Shown here piece by piece: positions 1 to 16,084 of a DNA stretch of 64,000 bases. The DNA is from Plantago elongata (Eukaryota > Streptophyta > Magnoliopsida > Lamiales > Plantaginaceae). The notes beneath the pieces are model-generated. The model ran no database searches. It saw nothing but the letters and a program-made list of their open reading frames with translations, and had not been told where the DNA came from. Made by a program: the position numbers and the translations under genes. Each line of letters opens with the position of its first letter. The first letter of the stretch is position 1. The stretch spans positions 52,523 to 116,522 of the forward strand of contig JAYMSP010000025.1 in NCBI GenBank assembly GCA_036897095.1. The letters are read 5' to 3'.

Positions 1-3000
1 GTACTTAGAGACTTTCTAATCACGAAATAAAGTACACTTACAAGAACTATAATTCTTCCCTCTTCTTAATTTTTTCTTTCTAATCTTTCTTTATAATTAT
101 TTCTTAAGTACACATTCTCTTCCTAGATTATACTTATATATAAATAATAAGAAGATACTTCTAGTTATAACACGTTTCTATCCATGAGTTACGCTCTTCA
201 GTAGTAATAGTTCTTTATACTTACTTATTCTTTTTTGCAATCAAACCGATATACTACGAAGTATAACCCATTAGGATTTCCTGAATTTACGGAGCACGGT
301 TATTTTCTATAAATAAAGACCAAAAAATTCTCCTTCGTAAGTTTGTTTAAATTAGGTATAAATGTAATTACTTTAATTTAATAAAGGGCAAGTCCTTTTT
401 ATTTTTTAAGTATAGTATTTAGAATAACACATGGTAATTAATTCTATTAGAAGCATATTATTGAGATATTTGAGAGAAGTATAATAATCTCTTTGCATTA
501 GAAGAGTTACTATAACGTAACTTAGGAGTTTTGTTAGCTATATGGGGTTAACTACGACTACTAGGTGATAGCTTCTTCTAATAATTTATTACAAAGGTAT
601 GAATTAACTAAGGAATTTCTTTACTATGCATAAGCAAGAGTTGCTTTTACTTGTATTACTTTCCTCTCACAGGAGGTTTCACAGGACAGCACATACTCTA
701 TTTATGTTTTAATTTATATCTCTATTAGCCATTATTATTTTATTTCTTTGACATTAGTTTTCCAGAATGGAATGTATGAATCCTGTGTAACACTTATGAC
801 TGTACTAGTAAAGTATACCTTCTTCCTCGTCTTCACGTGTAGGTGCATTGTTATATTATATATGGATAATTAATCTTTGAAAATATATGAAAATATGAAT
901 CTAAGAAAACCACTTGGTATAAGCGAACACAACACTGTGGGTAAGGGGTACACTCTAAAAGCACATCCTATAATGGATAGTTAAGCATAATACCTAAAAG
1001 AGCAGAGTCATAAATTAAGGGTTCCCACAGAAGTAGAAAATTAAGATGAAAGGACTAAGATAAGCGCATAAGTAAGCAAGGAGTATTTGTAGCTAAAAAG
1101 TAAAGCACTGGAAAAAGAGTTACTTTCTTGTTGTTTTATAAGATTTCTCTATGCGTATCTTGTAATACGTAAGAGTTTTTCATGAGGGAAACTACTATAT
1201 GCCATGTTTCTTATACACGTATTATGTTTTCTTGTCTGTCTACCTCTATTATAGTACCTATTGTAATATAGTAGAATAATTTTATTACACGAAATGATTC
1301 GCTATTTTTTCTCTTTGTGTTGCTTTTGTTCTTATTCAAACTTTAATTTGAAGGTTATCTTGGTGCTTATAGTTATAGTTTCTACTATTTTTGTTAGGGT
1401 ACGCATTGGAATTTTAAGTATTATACCTTAATTTAAACATGATTCTTAAACACATGAAAAAATGTTCACCTAATATACTTAGCAGTATATATACTTGTGC
1501 TTAGTCTTTAGTTTATGTTTAAGCACTCAGTAAATAATAACTAATAAACGTAAGTAATCCTCCCAGAGATATAAGGTATAATAAAGTATAATGTTAGATG
1601 TTAGAATAGAGGCGAGGGTAGTTGTAGTTTATAGAGAGTTCCTTACATTTTATTATATAAGTTCTATCTGATATGTTGCACCTGGGATCTATTCAAGTAT
1701 AAGATTACTTGCGACGTAGTCATATTTGGGTTTACTTTCTTATATATATATATTATAATATATTAACGCTTTATATTCTAGTTATGCCTTACTCCAATCT
1801 TATATCATATACTAGTGTTCAAAGTACTTTGCCTAATACAATAAATAAAGAATGCATATAATTCCTCTACTTCCCTACCGTATTAAAATTAGCATGCGTA
1901 TTAGGGGCATATACTATACTAACTTTCCCTTGCATAACTTATATTATATTCTTTACATTTAGAGTATTGTGTTTATCATAATTTGTTGGTGAACCAAAGC
2001 AATAATACTCACATCTTAAAGCAGTACCAAGTGCTATAGTTATCTTTTTCCACTTATGTCTATGAACTTCTCCATTAGAATTTACCTGAATTCAATAGTC
2101 ACTAAGCTATACTAAATATTCTAGCTTGTAAGGATTCTTTTATTTTTTTCTAGTTTGCCATACATAGATAACCATATATATATCTGTTACTAAATAAAAG
2201 ATAGGAATACCAACCACTTAGGGAATTTCCTCATATAATGAACAAACAGGATAAAGAAGAATGTACGGACTGTGTACGGGAAATTTTAGGCATCTCAGAA
2301 GTAAGGAATACTGTGCGACTAAGTGCAAACATTGACTGAGCTTCAGGCGTTTTTTTACATTGAATATGGGCTTTTTGGTTAGAAAGCAAACTAGAACCTA
2401 TAACTGTCCGAGGACGGCAAGCATAGTATTTCACGGAAAGGTCGTACTAGTTACTTCTGAAGAGAGGATAAACAAGGTAGCGAGTACCACCAGAAATAAA
2501 AAAGCATACTAGCTGCTGAGCTAGACAGAATACAACGAGTAAGCAAGGAAGAGAACTATGACAGCTGATTTAATTAACTTAATTAATATGCTTGTACTTT
2601 CAACTTATTACGCTTAGACTTTCCATATTTACACACCCTTCTATAGCTAGATGCTTTACATGCTTTGATAATCCGCTACTAAGAGAACTACTATTTTAGA
2701 AGAACATGCATTTATAGAAGATACTTTGAGAGATATCCTAACCTAATAAATTAGAGTATAATTAGAGAATATAGGATCTATTGGGATCTACCAAGTATTC
2801 CTCATAGTTACACCCGACCTATTCAAAAACAATATTCATTTCAAGGAAGCAACAAGAATATAACTAACTATTTATATATTAGTTATCAAATATACCTACT
2901 AAGAAAAGCCAAAGCAAGTGGTAAAGCGTATTGTTGTAATAAGACTCCGTGTGTGCATTCTAACTAATTCTGATTGCATGCAAGTGGATGCTTTACAAAA

Positions 3001-6000
3001 TCTAACTCCAGAGAACTAAGCTAAATAACTCAATAAGAGGAACAGTTAACAGTGTTTACCATTCTAAAGCTACCCCATTTGGGGGTTATATGTATACACT
3101 TGTGTTTACTTAAAGTTGCTCCCTTGAAAAAAAATATATTTAAGATCAATTATTTTTAGAAGATTACTACATATTTGAGCATGGAAAGTACATACATAAT
3201 ATAAAATACATTTAGAATATAAAATAAATTAGATAAGGCTATACCAGTACTATCCAAATTCTCTGAGTTATTCTTCTCTTTATTATAAATAACTAAAAAA
3301 AATTTTTTTAGGTTGTTATATAGTAACTAACTTTTCTTAAGTCATCGAGTCCTACATGCAATGCTACTGCTTAATTAGTGTACCCTTATTAATTTATAAC
3401 AATTAACAATGACTTATAAATTATTAAATATTTACCTATACCTTAGTATAAAACTTGGTAAAAAATACCTAGAAATGAAGAAATCAAATCACTCATTGGA
3501 ATGCAAAAAATACACGTTTTCACTAATAAATCTCATAGTCGGGAGATACTGCTATGTACTAGAGCTGGAAGTAAAAGTATACGGGGTAAACACCTATAAA
3601 GGAAAATAAGAGTAAGTATTTGTCATGGATAGGATAAGAATTTCATTTCGCTCTGTCTGTGCAAGAAAAGTCTTATTTTACTAGGTATTTACTATATAAA
3701 TATTTAATATTTAACTACATAAGAATACTTCCCTTGTTGGGCCCACGAATAAATTAAAGAGGTCCTTTAATTGGTAGTATTTTTGTAACTAAAGGTTAAA
3801 ATAATCAATGCAATCATACTTGTAGTGTGTAGCTCGTAAAGTAGAAAATGCACTATCACGAGGACGCCGGGAGTCTCCTCTGTTTTCTTTATTTAGTATT
3901 ATTAGGTACTTCTATGACAAACATGTTTAGGATTAAACATTATCTTTAAGTACGACACTGGTATTCCTCCTATTTTGCGGAGACTCTTTTATAGTTTATT
4001 TAGTTTTCCTTCTTGCTTGTGTATCCCAATCCTAGTAGGATAAGGGGAGTAGTCAATCCTAAATACTATTTCGTACTCTATAATGTCATATACCCCGCGA
4101 AAGCTTATACTAAGTAGGCCTCTTAAGTTATAAGTTAAAAGGTAATAGTTAGAATTTATAGGTAAAGTACCTAAATAGGAAGAACTATGCCTGTTCTCTA
4201 CTAAAAGTATAAGACCCTTGTATACGTATATATATTATACTACTATAAGGTATCAAGCCTAAAACTAATAAATAATTTATTAAATAACTAGACAACATAG
4301 GCATCCCTCCATTGATTTTGTGAATAAGGTAACTTCCATTCTTTCATTCTAGTATACTCCTATTACAAGGCAAAGTATGTTCCGGTTACACCTGAGAGAT
4401 ATCGCAACTTCACGTCTCTGTTAAGTGTTATACTATTTATACTTATTATATTCGATTATATGAAGAATACTATTTAGCAAAAGTTAGAGGACTTTCTTCA
4501 TCATTTATAACTTTATTTACTATAACATACTTTACTATATACAAAAACAGCAGGTAAACCCTTTGTTGTGAAAATTAGACGATACTTGTAGTTGTATTCT
4601 TGTTAAGCGATTTAGTAGTAGTAAACGTGTTAGGTATTGTAAGAGATTAAAGAAGTAGTACTTTTAAGAGAAAAAGCACCAGAATATCTCTTTATGTGAC
4701 ACCAATTATTTCGTGTTTTTAGTTATGCGTGACTCTAAATTTATTATGTTATACTATGTCCAATAACATAAATAAGTAGTAGAATCCTTATACATACTTT
4801 TTTTACACACGTACCTTCGAGAATAAATAAATACTCCGCGTCGTTTTTTGTTGTTATCTTTTTAAACTACTATGTACACTATGGCTTAATTAAGAACTCC
4901 TTTTTATGTGTTAGCTTCCTTTTATCTCTTTAGTATATTTAGAGTAGACCCTTACTATACATTCTTCCCTTCACATTTTACTATCACATTACATTCTAAT
5001 AGAGGAATTGTCTCTTGCACTACTTATGCAGAGCTTTTTTGCCCGTAAAAATAGAAATGCGTGCTCCTAATAACTCTTATTTGTTTTGTTATATAATTCA
5101 TAAAATATTACTACGTACAGTACACGCCTCCAGAAAAAGAGGAAAATATAGTTTACTATAACAAGTATACAGTGAAGGAAAAATATATATATATACTTTT
5201 TAGGAAGATCCAGTTTAAGTTATCTATTATTTTTTACTTGTACAAACAATACAAGAACTTAGCATTAAAACAAAGTTACCTTATCATAATTTAATTACTA
5301 ACTATAATTTGGAAGATTTTTCATTTCTTCCATTTTATCGTGTTTTCTTATATATAGTGTATATTTATCATAGTATATGAGGTTAATCTTGTAAAGTAGA
5401 GTATAGCGCTTATCTCATACCTAACAAATCTTTATTTGAAGATTACCTTTTTTGTAAAAGTTTCTTACATTCACATATATTTCTTTTGTTCTTGTGTTAA
5501 TACTATATATATTTTTTTTTAGTAACGTGCCCAAAGTTTGTTTTGTTTTTAAAAAGAAAAAAATGAGAGAGAATACCTTCGCGTATGAATCATGTCTTAC
5601 TAGTAAAATATTCTTTAAGGCTCATGAATGAAATACGAAATAAATAATACGGAAGTCCAATTCTGAGTGATAAAAAAAAGTATTTTGCCTTATAACAAAG
5701 CAATTACTATGAGGTCATTTTTGGGGCACCTTCTCTTTTAGATTCACTCACATGGGGTAAAATTTCAGAAACTTGCGAAGAAATTTCCAATTATAGTTAA
5801 TGAGGGATGTAATAAGGCATTGAACATTAGCGAAGCATTGTATAGTTGGGGTATATAAAATCCCCTTTAGGGTTTACTTATAGACTATCTCCTCTACTAA
5901 ATAATATAACATTTAGATGTTATAGTTTTTCATTACTGGTTCTATATCTTTTAATACAGAAAGATACAGTCTTAATATCGCGTGTCTACGCCTTATAATA

Positions 6001-9000
6001 TAAATTAACCTAAACCACTACTGTTGTTATTTTTGCTAATTCTATATACATGTTGTACTTGCATGTTATTATATGTTCTTGCGGGAAAATAATTTAGAAG
6101 CCATTACCCAGGGTATGTTATACCTTCTGCAAATATTTCTGTTACCTTCAATGTCTTAAATCATATTTACAACTCTTACTTACAAAAATTTTCTTTCTAT
6201 AGCGAGTATGCTACTAATTATGAACTTAGAGCAAAACTAAGAGTTAGAATAGGAATATAATAGAAAAAAATACAGACTTGAGAGTATCTTTAATCTTTAG
6301 GATAAGTCTTAATTAACTACTAAACTTACATGAGGTAGTATGCTTATATTACCTAAATCTTTTTTAGAGTTACCCCTCATTCGATACAAATTATAGGAAC
6401 ACTTTAATTTAAGAGAAGGAATTTATTAATAGATCTTATTTTCTTTCTTATTTCCCATCAATTTTAGTTTAAAATACAAGTATTAATATGCCGGCGGGCA
6501 AGGAAGCAGAAATCTTATACAAAGGAAGGAGTTAAAATTTATAATTATTGTTTAGGACACACCATAGACGTAGAACGCATTCTAAAATCTAGAAATAACC
6601 TATATAAGTAACAACTTATCTACATATATGCTAGACTCTAGCATGCTACCTCATATTATATGAATATATTTATATTATAGTGGAACAAACAACTTAATAT
6701 TCTGCAATTCTTCAAATGATATTCTTTTAAAATTTAAATGGTGTAGTAGATAAGTTAACTACTGCGCTATATAATATAATCCCTTTCCCTTACGTTCCAA
6801 GATCGGACATGCAACTATTATGCATATACAAACTATAAAAAAGAAATAAAATACTACATAATCTTTATCACCTTACTAAGATGAAAGCTAGCCCACATAT
6901 TGTGTGTTGTAGCCCTATTTATTATCTATAGATAAAATTAGACTTACCCCAAGAAGCTTATCCTAGATTTATTTTCACTCATGTTCTTAATTAAGCGTGG
7001 TCGTATATAACTGTAAAATTATTATACTTTTCTTTTATCTTCTTTCTAAGTAATAAATACTCATTGTATTAGGCCTTCTCTATACTAAAAATACTAAAAA
7101 TTTTAGCTTTGTAAGTACTAGTATTAGTACTTTATTAAATAGGTATATATATATATTACATAGAATATAGACCATGAGTATCTATGTATTTATTTAAGGA
7201 CCCATGAAGTATGGTTACTAGTTAGCTTTTAAGTACCTTTAATTTAAGTATTGCTTCACTTAGCCTAGATTCAGGAGGGGTCTTACACCATCTTTGTACT
7301 CTAAATTATATACAAAGAAATATCCTATGATTGGCATAGCTATAAGGGAACCCCTAGCAAGTAACCTTAATTGAGTAGTATTGTGACTAAGTGATTTTTA
7401 ATCTTCTTTTGTTCTAACTAGTAGGCATAATCCTAGGTACGTAATGACTGTTCGCGTCTCCTTCTAGTTACCATTTACCTTAGAGGTTACCCGCACAAGC
7501 TTACGACAAAATAGTCTCTTTATAGTCCACGGTACGCTCCTATGAAACGTAGTTGCCTTTTATCCGTTAAAATAAAGCGTAAATTACCCGAGTTCATTAG
7601 AATTTGCTTGCTCTTTTTCGTAGAGTTGTTAACACTAAGGGTTCAAAATTCTATCTTAATTCGTCATGTAAATCTTCTTGTGAATTCTTTCTAGCACTGG
7701 GTAATAAGAGCTCCTCCTAACGTAATGACTACTCAGTGAATAGACTCTAGTTATCTTATAATACGAATACATTTCTTCCTCTAGAAGAGAGGAACTTACA
7801 CGAAGTGCTCCTTCTTTTATAAATACTTGCTTGTTATTGTTATTAATTGTTTGTTATTAAATTAGACTACTTATTTTTATTGAGTTTACGAGCTCACAGG
7901 GATTTTTTTTGAATTTATTAAGAATACACACGACAAGGCCTAGTTACATAAATTTAGTAAAATAAAAATAGAAATAAATGAAAAAGTACAACAATTCTAA
8001 TCACCCCGCGGAGTTGCGCAAGCTTCAAAGTCAATGCCTGCAATCTGTCTATATACGTACACAGTTTTGCAAGAAAAAAGTAGGGTCAATGCTCATAAAC
8101 CAGCTCATAGGTCTAACTCTGGAATACTCCTATGTACGTACTCAAAGGAAAGGCAACATTTTTTATTGTGAACAAATACTATATGCCTATATCCCATATT
8201 ATATTAGTATAGTAGAAAAGTCCTTACTATAATTTGCCATAATACGTACATATTTAAGAGTTTCCCCCAGGCTCCCTTGTATACTTTTGTTTTGTAGTTA
8301 GTTATCAATATTAAAGATCATATAAAAATCATACAAGGCAAGTAAAAAACACGTAATGGCTTTGTAGTATTATATAGCTTAGAGAGTAGTTACTACTAGG
8401 TCTTATTCCTAATTAACTTATTATAGAAATATAGTATTACTAAACTATGGGACAGTGTTCTGTATTTGCTTTCCTTAGAGAAATTTTTAGTTCTATATAT
8501 ATATTTACTTTTTAGTATTAAATTTAGTATTCAATATCATTTATTTTTAACACTGGGGTAAAAATAACGTATTTTTGCATAATTGACCCATCAACAGAAA
8601 TTCCCTTAGTTAAGTTATAGTTAGTGAAGCTTCCCTAAAAAAAAGAGACTGGTGTGGACATAACGCTTGTAAAATTATATTATAATAAGAAATACAACAA
8701 AGACCTATAGCTAACAGCGTATCTTTAGGGAAAAGTTAAATCATCAAAGCACCCCCCAGTTAGTCATGGTGGTGTCTTGCATCTGGTATGTTTAATAAAT
8801 AATACAATATACTTAGTTTATAGTAAAAAAAAATATATATATATATACTAGTAACCTTAGTTTTAATACCTTATAGTTTAGTAGTTAGTGTACATATAGT
8901 ATAATACGAGTATAATGTCTAAAGTAGAAGAAATAGATCCAAGCATAGAAGTTTGAGCCCTCAAACGGAATTAAAATTAAAAGCAAATACTAGAGGCGGT

Positions 9001-12000
9001 AAATATATATTCTATATTTGTTTTCGAATTTATTATAAACAAAACAATCTTGCAAGGTAAAGGAATTCATACATAATAACCATACACAAGGGAAAGATAA
9101 AGATATCTTCTGTAATAGCTAACTCTAAGCATGATATACTAAATCAAAACTAGCTTTACAATATAATACATCTAGTGTTACTCATCTAGTAGTATTCCTC
9201 CAAACTATAAGAAGTTCTCCTATAGGGGTGCTCTCTCTTTTCTTTTAGAAAAAAAGATCTGCTGACACGTGAAGGACTGGGTTACATCCAGGACTCACAA
9301 TAACCAGCGTTGGATTACAAATACTTACTTGATCTTGGTAGAAAAGATCTAGTTCTAGTCAATAAGAGCTTGGGTTTGATAAAAGAATTAAATACTATAT
9401 AGTTCGATAAAATTCCCTTTATTAACATAGTATAAATCTTAATAAAGTATTCTGCTTAATAAAGTAAGGCAACACGAACACAATCACCGAACTATCTACC
9501 ATAGTTAGTACATCCTGCAAAAATATCCTAAATATCTTGCATGTATTCCTCTTATTAGATGAGTTACCTAGAGAGCACCTAGTACTTAAAGACACCTTTG
9601 GGCACAGAGCCCTCGCTTTGCTATTCTATAAATATTCGAGAAAATAATTTCTTACATGAAATGACATAGGTGTTGTTACTTTTGTGCTCTTAAAACCAAT
9701 ACCTCAAAGTTTATTTACTTTATTGTTAGAAATGAACCTATTTCACTAGAATTTGTTATTTAAAACGATAGAGTTCATTAAGATTCGTTTATAGTTCGTA
9801 GTTTTTACAAGTATCTATTATTAACCTAGCAAGAAATGATAGATCTTCTCTCTGCAAGAGTATAGCTGTAAACTCAGTAAGTAAATCAAGTCAGTATATA
9901 ATATCCTTTTCCTTTGCTAATATTTCTTAGTAAAAACTTTCCTTAACTTCCCCGCGAGGGTCGTTTATAAGGAGTTACGCTTAATATAGTTAATATAGGT
10001 TTTATCGAATTCCCTGATTTTAGACTAGTTAATTGACTTATAGTTCGTAATATACCTTCTGTTATAGCAAATAAGGATTATTAAAAATTATTAGAAGAGA
10101 GTAGTTACAAACAAGGAGCTTCTAGAAAGGTTGTGCCTTACTCATATTAATTACCTTCAATTGCCTTGTGAAACATAAACATGTAGCATTTGTTTTAGTA
10201 CTCTTTCCTCCCTTATACTTCCTTTTACTTTAATGGTGTTATATACCTTTTTAATTATATTTAGTTATATCCACTTACTTTTTTATTAACTCATTTTGCC
10301 TTATATCTTGCTAGTTATAGCACACACCCATCTAATAAAAGTCATTTTAGAAGAGCTGTATACCCATTCATTAATAGGAAAACGTTAAGTAAAATCCTAA
10401 GAGAGGATAAAGCAAAGCCCAAAAGTTATATACTACAAGGGAAAACAATTATATTATATATGTGGCATAGAATCTCATAAGTATTTCCTATGCATTAAGT
10501 GGAGTTTACATATATGAGAGTTAGAACTACTTAACTAAGCTGTGCTGTATGTGTTGTGTATAAAACTTCAATGAATTGTATATATATAACCTGAAATTTG
10601 TATGGTCATATTTATTCTAAACGAAGATAAGATGGACGGATTTGAAAGGAGAAAAGGGTAAGTACGCTAATAAAAAGAGTTTACTTTAAAAATAAATAAA
10701 TTATAAAGTATAAGAAATCACTAGAAGTTCCTTATTTATGGATACACTTCTATCGAGTACATATAGAATAAGAGGAATATAAGTAAAGTAAAGGGATTAT
10801 GCTTAAGTAGAGCAAATAACACACCTTAACCTAAAAAAAGCTAAGAACCTACAAAACCCCTATTATTTTTTTAGATAGTTAAGTACTACCCTATAAATAA
10901 AAGTATACTCTATAATAGGAAATTACTCTACTTAAGCATTATGATTATGAATGCCTTGAAAAAGCAAGGAATGCAGTTAGGTATGCAACACTAAGTAGTA
11001 TATGTCATATCATAAATATGTGGTTATGGAAATAGAAAGTAATAGAATAAGTGTGGAAGCATAGAGTCATCACTAACCAGGATAGTAAAAAAATAGAGCA
11101 CAGTACCTCACCCTTTTTGTTAAGACGTATGAAGTAAAACATGGATAAGATCGCTAAAAAAAAAGTTAGTAATGGTTATTCATTTGTTGAAGATCAAAAA
11201 ATAATACTTAATAATCTTAATTATAGATAAACACATGTAGCGTGTAATTTAAATAGAGTAAATGACTTACATAGTCTAGTACATAGTATAGAAAGACTGT
11301 AGTAACTACAAAGTATAAATAGGGCCTATAGAGTACTACAACCCCCAGCCAGACGTAATGAATCCTGAGATACCCTTGTACCTAGGAGTATATTCTAACT
11401 ACGAGACAACATTTAATAACCGAAGCCACTCTAGGTTCCTTTAAAATATTATTCAATAACAAGCTGTGCTAACTCAGTATTTTTCTAATATATGTTATTG
11501 AAAATTTCAGTACGTGCTCTCATGAAATACAATGAGGTTATTACTAGGTAATCTTCATAACATAAAGGGAAGGCAACAAAGGATATAGAGTAAAGCATTT
11601 CATATGTGTATTCTCTATAAATTAAGGCATATAGATCTAGTTAGTAATTAATTGCTCTATAATGGCATGGCTAAAGACACGGGCAACACACGTCGCTTCT
11701 TAACTTATCTTAATCTCGTGGATTACGTATTTCTCTACGAGTTAGTTAGATATTATATAAGATATATCATTGTTGCTGCTTCCTTATAAAATAATTTAGT
11801 AGTCTTTAGTATTATTTTTCCTTATAATTTCTAAATAATAATAAATAGTCTTGCATTTCTTGTAGTGTATCAGTAGTTGAAGTAAAGTAAAGTAAACGGG
11901 CTCAGTAGTAATCAACGTTTATTTAAATATAGACTAAAGATAGCCTTTAAGTGCATGCTATATAATAGTGGACAATGACTTAGGTTAGAAATGGCTGTGT

Positions 12001-13110
12001 TTCTTCCTTCATAGATTATTTTTATTATACTTTGCTTTGTATGTTACGGGGTAGTAGAGAAAGCTAACATTGCTTAGAAAAAGATATTCCTTATAAAAGG
12101 AATCATATCTCTATTTTTTAATACATATTATACAGACTTAAAAATTATTGTATAGGATTGTTTGGCTCTCGTAAAGAGTATATGTTCTGCAAGGTATTAC
12201 TAAAAAAAGAAGTACAAGTAAGAAATTCCTTGTGGATTATCATTATTACTTAATATATATATAATTACCAAAAGCATATATATATATATGTACTTCTAAA
12301 ATCTAACTAAAGCAGTAAAACTTCATTAGGTTAAGTAATTTGAGAAAGGAAGAGTACGTTGCTAGGTTATAGAAGGGAATAACTATTAGGTGAAATATAT
12401 CCCAAGTTAGAATCTATTAGAGCAATCTCCTTATAACAGGTTTTTGGAAAGTGCAGGACTTATACTTAAATATCTATGCATGGATAACTCAACTCAATAA
12501 GGACAAAGGGAGTATTGCTATAAAGCGTGGAGAAGAGAAAATACCCTCACTAATTTAGTAGGTGTTTATGTAACACAGGGTCTATTACTATACATTTTTC
12601 TTTTATAAGTTGTTCCTTTATCTTTCTCTTGGATTTTATATAAAAAAATATAATTTATTATATTTTCTAGTAACTACACAGTATAATTAGTATATTTCTA
12701 TCCTCCTAGCCCTATTCCAGCCGAAATATTATACGTTTTTATCCTAACAATTCTAGTATTTTGTTTAAGGATTATAAAATATAAAAAATAGTAACAGCCC
12801 AGAGAAAAGTATAATTAAGAATAAGCGATTATAAGGAATTTTTGAGTTCACAGGAGGAGCCTTGCCTTACGTTATAATTTACCTTAGCTGAAGATTATCC
12901 TAATAAGTATACCCTAGATATAGGTACGCAAACACAGCTAATTCTTAGTTTCTATAATAGTTTAGCCTTAATCCTTACTTACCTTATTTTTATACAATAC
13001 ACGTTTGATTGGTGTTTACTTCATAACTTATTCGCTATTATTATACAAATAGAGCTTACTCTATAATCCCCAACAAGCGCCATATCTAATGAGAGAATTT
13101 CTGAAAACGT

Positions 13111-13119
13111 GGGGGGGGG
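13111..13119 (+). repeat. G9 homopolymer
   Basis: Nine consecutive G in otherwise AT-rich spacer, preceded by GAAAACGT. It stands out against the local base composition. Length of such runs is prone to slippage and sequencing error. Confidence 0.85.
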
Positions 13120-16063
13120 TAACCACGCTCTAAGTTATTAGTACGGAAGGAAGGTACTCTACTAGAAATTAGAAAAGACTAGGATTGTGTATATATATTT
13201 ATCTTATTTTATTTAAATGCGAGTTTTCTTTTGTATTCTATTCCTTATTTAACCAACTTTATTTTATCTGCACTATATACTTTTGCAGATTATTCTCTAT
13301 TTAGAACTTACATGACTTGCTTCGTCTGCGTAAACTATACTTTATAGTAGAAGCTCGAAAAGCTATACTATGATATAGGAAATTATTACAAAAGTGACAC
13401 CTTAGAAGAATCTGCTATAACAATGATTGGAATAGCTAAATAAAAATTATTTTTTTTACAGTGTATTCTTTAGTGACTTTAGAAAAAATAAACTTATTTC
13501 CTTTTGGGTTACATTAGTAAGGATTTAACATTTTTCCTATATAATTAGTTGTGCGTTTACATCGCAAACTAACTCCTAGTTAGTAATCATCTATCATCGT
13601 GTATATACCCTGCTGTACGTGGGTAGTTACTTCCCGATGAACTCTCTAATTAATGCACCATTCACAAGGACATTTGCCTAGCATCACTGACCTAGAACAT
13701 ATAAATACACTTTAAACTCTGTTTATAACACCCAGTTTAGCACTTTCCTTCTTTTTACTTACTAAGTAGATTTTTCTCTATACTTCACGTAATAATTTAG
13801 ATTGTAATTTTAACACGCGTATAATAAGCTAGACAATTGATTTTGATTGGTTTCTTTTTATACTTCATTTCATAAGGCAACCTTTACTAAAAATACTAAG
13901 AGCACAAATCAAAATCATTACCTTCTCTTTATTTAGCTTATAGTCTTCTAGCAGCACGTATGGTGTAAAGAATGAGTATTCATCATATGGAGCAAACAAA
14001 GTGAGTAAGGGAATTATAAAAAAATATTAATATGAAATTAGAACGGAAAGACGTCTTAATATACAAAATATATACCTTATACGCAAGGATTTAGGCCTAA
14101 AAGGAAAGTTCATAAAGGATTTACTTAAAAAGATAAGAAGTACTGAGCACAATCCAAACATTTTATTCTTAAAGAAGAGGAATCCTTCCTTATATAATTC
14201 TAATCTATAACGTGTGTCATTGTAATATCCTAATATTCTTCCGCTATCACTCTATGTTACCTTTTTGCAAAGTAAGGATTCCAAAGGAACATGCTTACTT
14301 ACAATCCTATATGCCCCCCTGTACCACTCTCTTATTAATTCCTTATATCTCTGTGAGATCTTTTGTAAATGCCTACTTTATTACTAATATACTAATTAAT
14401 ATACTTAATACTTACTTATTAACGTGGATATGAAACTAAAGTGTTTTATTTTAAGACAAAAAAGTATGTTCTTTAAATATTATATAAATATTAAAGTATA
14501 ACTGGCAGTGAATTCCTTTAATTGCCCTTATATTTTAAGAATGACATACCTTATATGTAGTCCTCTTACTTGGTAGGAAATACTAGGATTTAATTAGTAA
14601 AATATCTTGATTGTAGTCAACAATCAGAGTATTCTATGGCATAGTTATAAGAGTACGTAGTTGGTAAAATTACCTTGGCAAAAGCAAATACACGCATGTA
14701 GTGGAGCTTCTCTTTTACATAAGTTATCTTGCAAGTAAACTACGTTAAATATACATTGTTCCTTAGTTGTTACCCCTAAACATGTAAGGACCTATCTTAC
14801 TTATATAAAGTTTCTTTCTACTTTTTCATGTAATAGAGTTTTAATAATGCCTTATAATTCTGACTCCGGCTATAGTCTGTCTTTACTTAACAACCCTACT
14901 TTTTTATTTCTTAATCTGCATAATTCCAGGTCTATTTTATTGCTTGCTTTATAGCCTTTCATCTTTAGTACGAACGAATTCCTGATATGATATTACGTTT
15001 TCGAAAAGTATTGTTCCTTCCTACGTACCGGATATAACTCCACTACATGCATGCAACTACTCTCTTTAGTGTATTTATGTGTAAAAACTACTTAGCAAAG
15101 CATTTAACTAAGTAGATGAAATTCCTTTAAGTTCAGAAATGGAGAACAAGTGAACTAAATAATTTTAGATTAGGTAATCATAGGAAGAGATGACAAGCAG
15201 TACTCTGGAACAGCAGCTAGCCCCGTGCGAACCTTAGCTAAATAGAAGGATAGGAACTTATAAGATACTAGAGAAGACTCTACTACCTTTAATTTACAAC
15301 ATAGCATATTAAATTTTGTATTAAGCAACACCTATGATTTCTGGTCTATTTACTTATTTAATTTTGGTATTACAACATACTAAGTTCCTGGCTAAAGTTA
15401 AAATAGAGTGGAATTGCTGCTGATATTTACACGTGCTCTTACAGTGCTAACTTTTCTTTTAAAAGCTTCCTTTACAAACCTTACGTATATTAATGACTAT
15501 AGAACGCAAGTAGATTTAATTATTAAATTCTATTAGATCTAAGTTTTAAGGGTTATACAAAGCTTATTACTACATTTAAATATAGATAGAGTACGTACTA
15601 TAAAATTCTTTACCAAATATAAGTGATTTGCACAAAATATGCTAGTACAAAAAGATAACCCTTAGGAGAGAACGTCGAAGCAACGTGCTCCGGTAGGAAA
15701 CCAGTAAGAAATAGGTGATAAGCTAAGAAGAGAAATAAGTACTTTGTTATAAACAGTAATTGTGTCCTAAGGTAATTCCACGAATACCTCCTAGTAAAGG
15801 AAACGTATTTTATTCTTTTACTAATATAGTTTTTTTACTAATACTATATAGTATAAAGATAGTCTAAAGTGTAGTTTATATTGATATTGTAGTACTTTCC
15901 CTATAGACTAATAACTATTATCTTATCTAATATAGTTCCTACGTAATCTATGTTTAGATTCTTATAATACTATATATATATATATTTAGCTAACACACTT
16001 ACTTCAAAAGTAGAATTCCAGTTATATATTCCGCTAGTTAAAAGAGAGCACAAAGACTTTACT

Positions 16064-16084
16064 AAAAAAAAAATGGGGGGGGGG
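16064..16084 (+). repeat. A10-T-G10 tract
   Basis: Ten A, one T and ten G follow one another directly, giving a 21-base purine-rich tract with a single T. This is the most extreme homopolymer pair in the window. The exact lengths should be treated as uncertain because such runs are error-prone in sequencing. Confidence 0.85.

Noticed and set aside
2231-2434. 67-codon minus-strand frame in a more mixed-composition stretch
   Set aside because: GTG start, no recognised family, and no conserved motif in other frames of the same stretch.
7978-8232. 84-codon ATG frame, plus strand
   Set aside because: No recognisable motif or neighbour; it is mentioned in the block description but not called as a gene.
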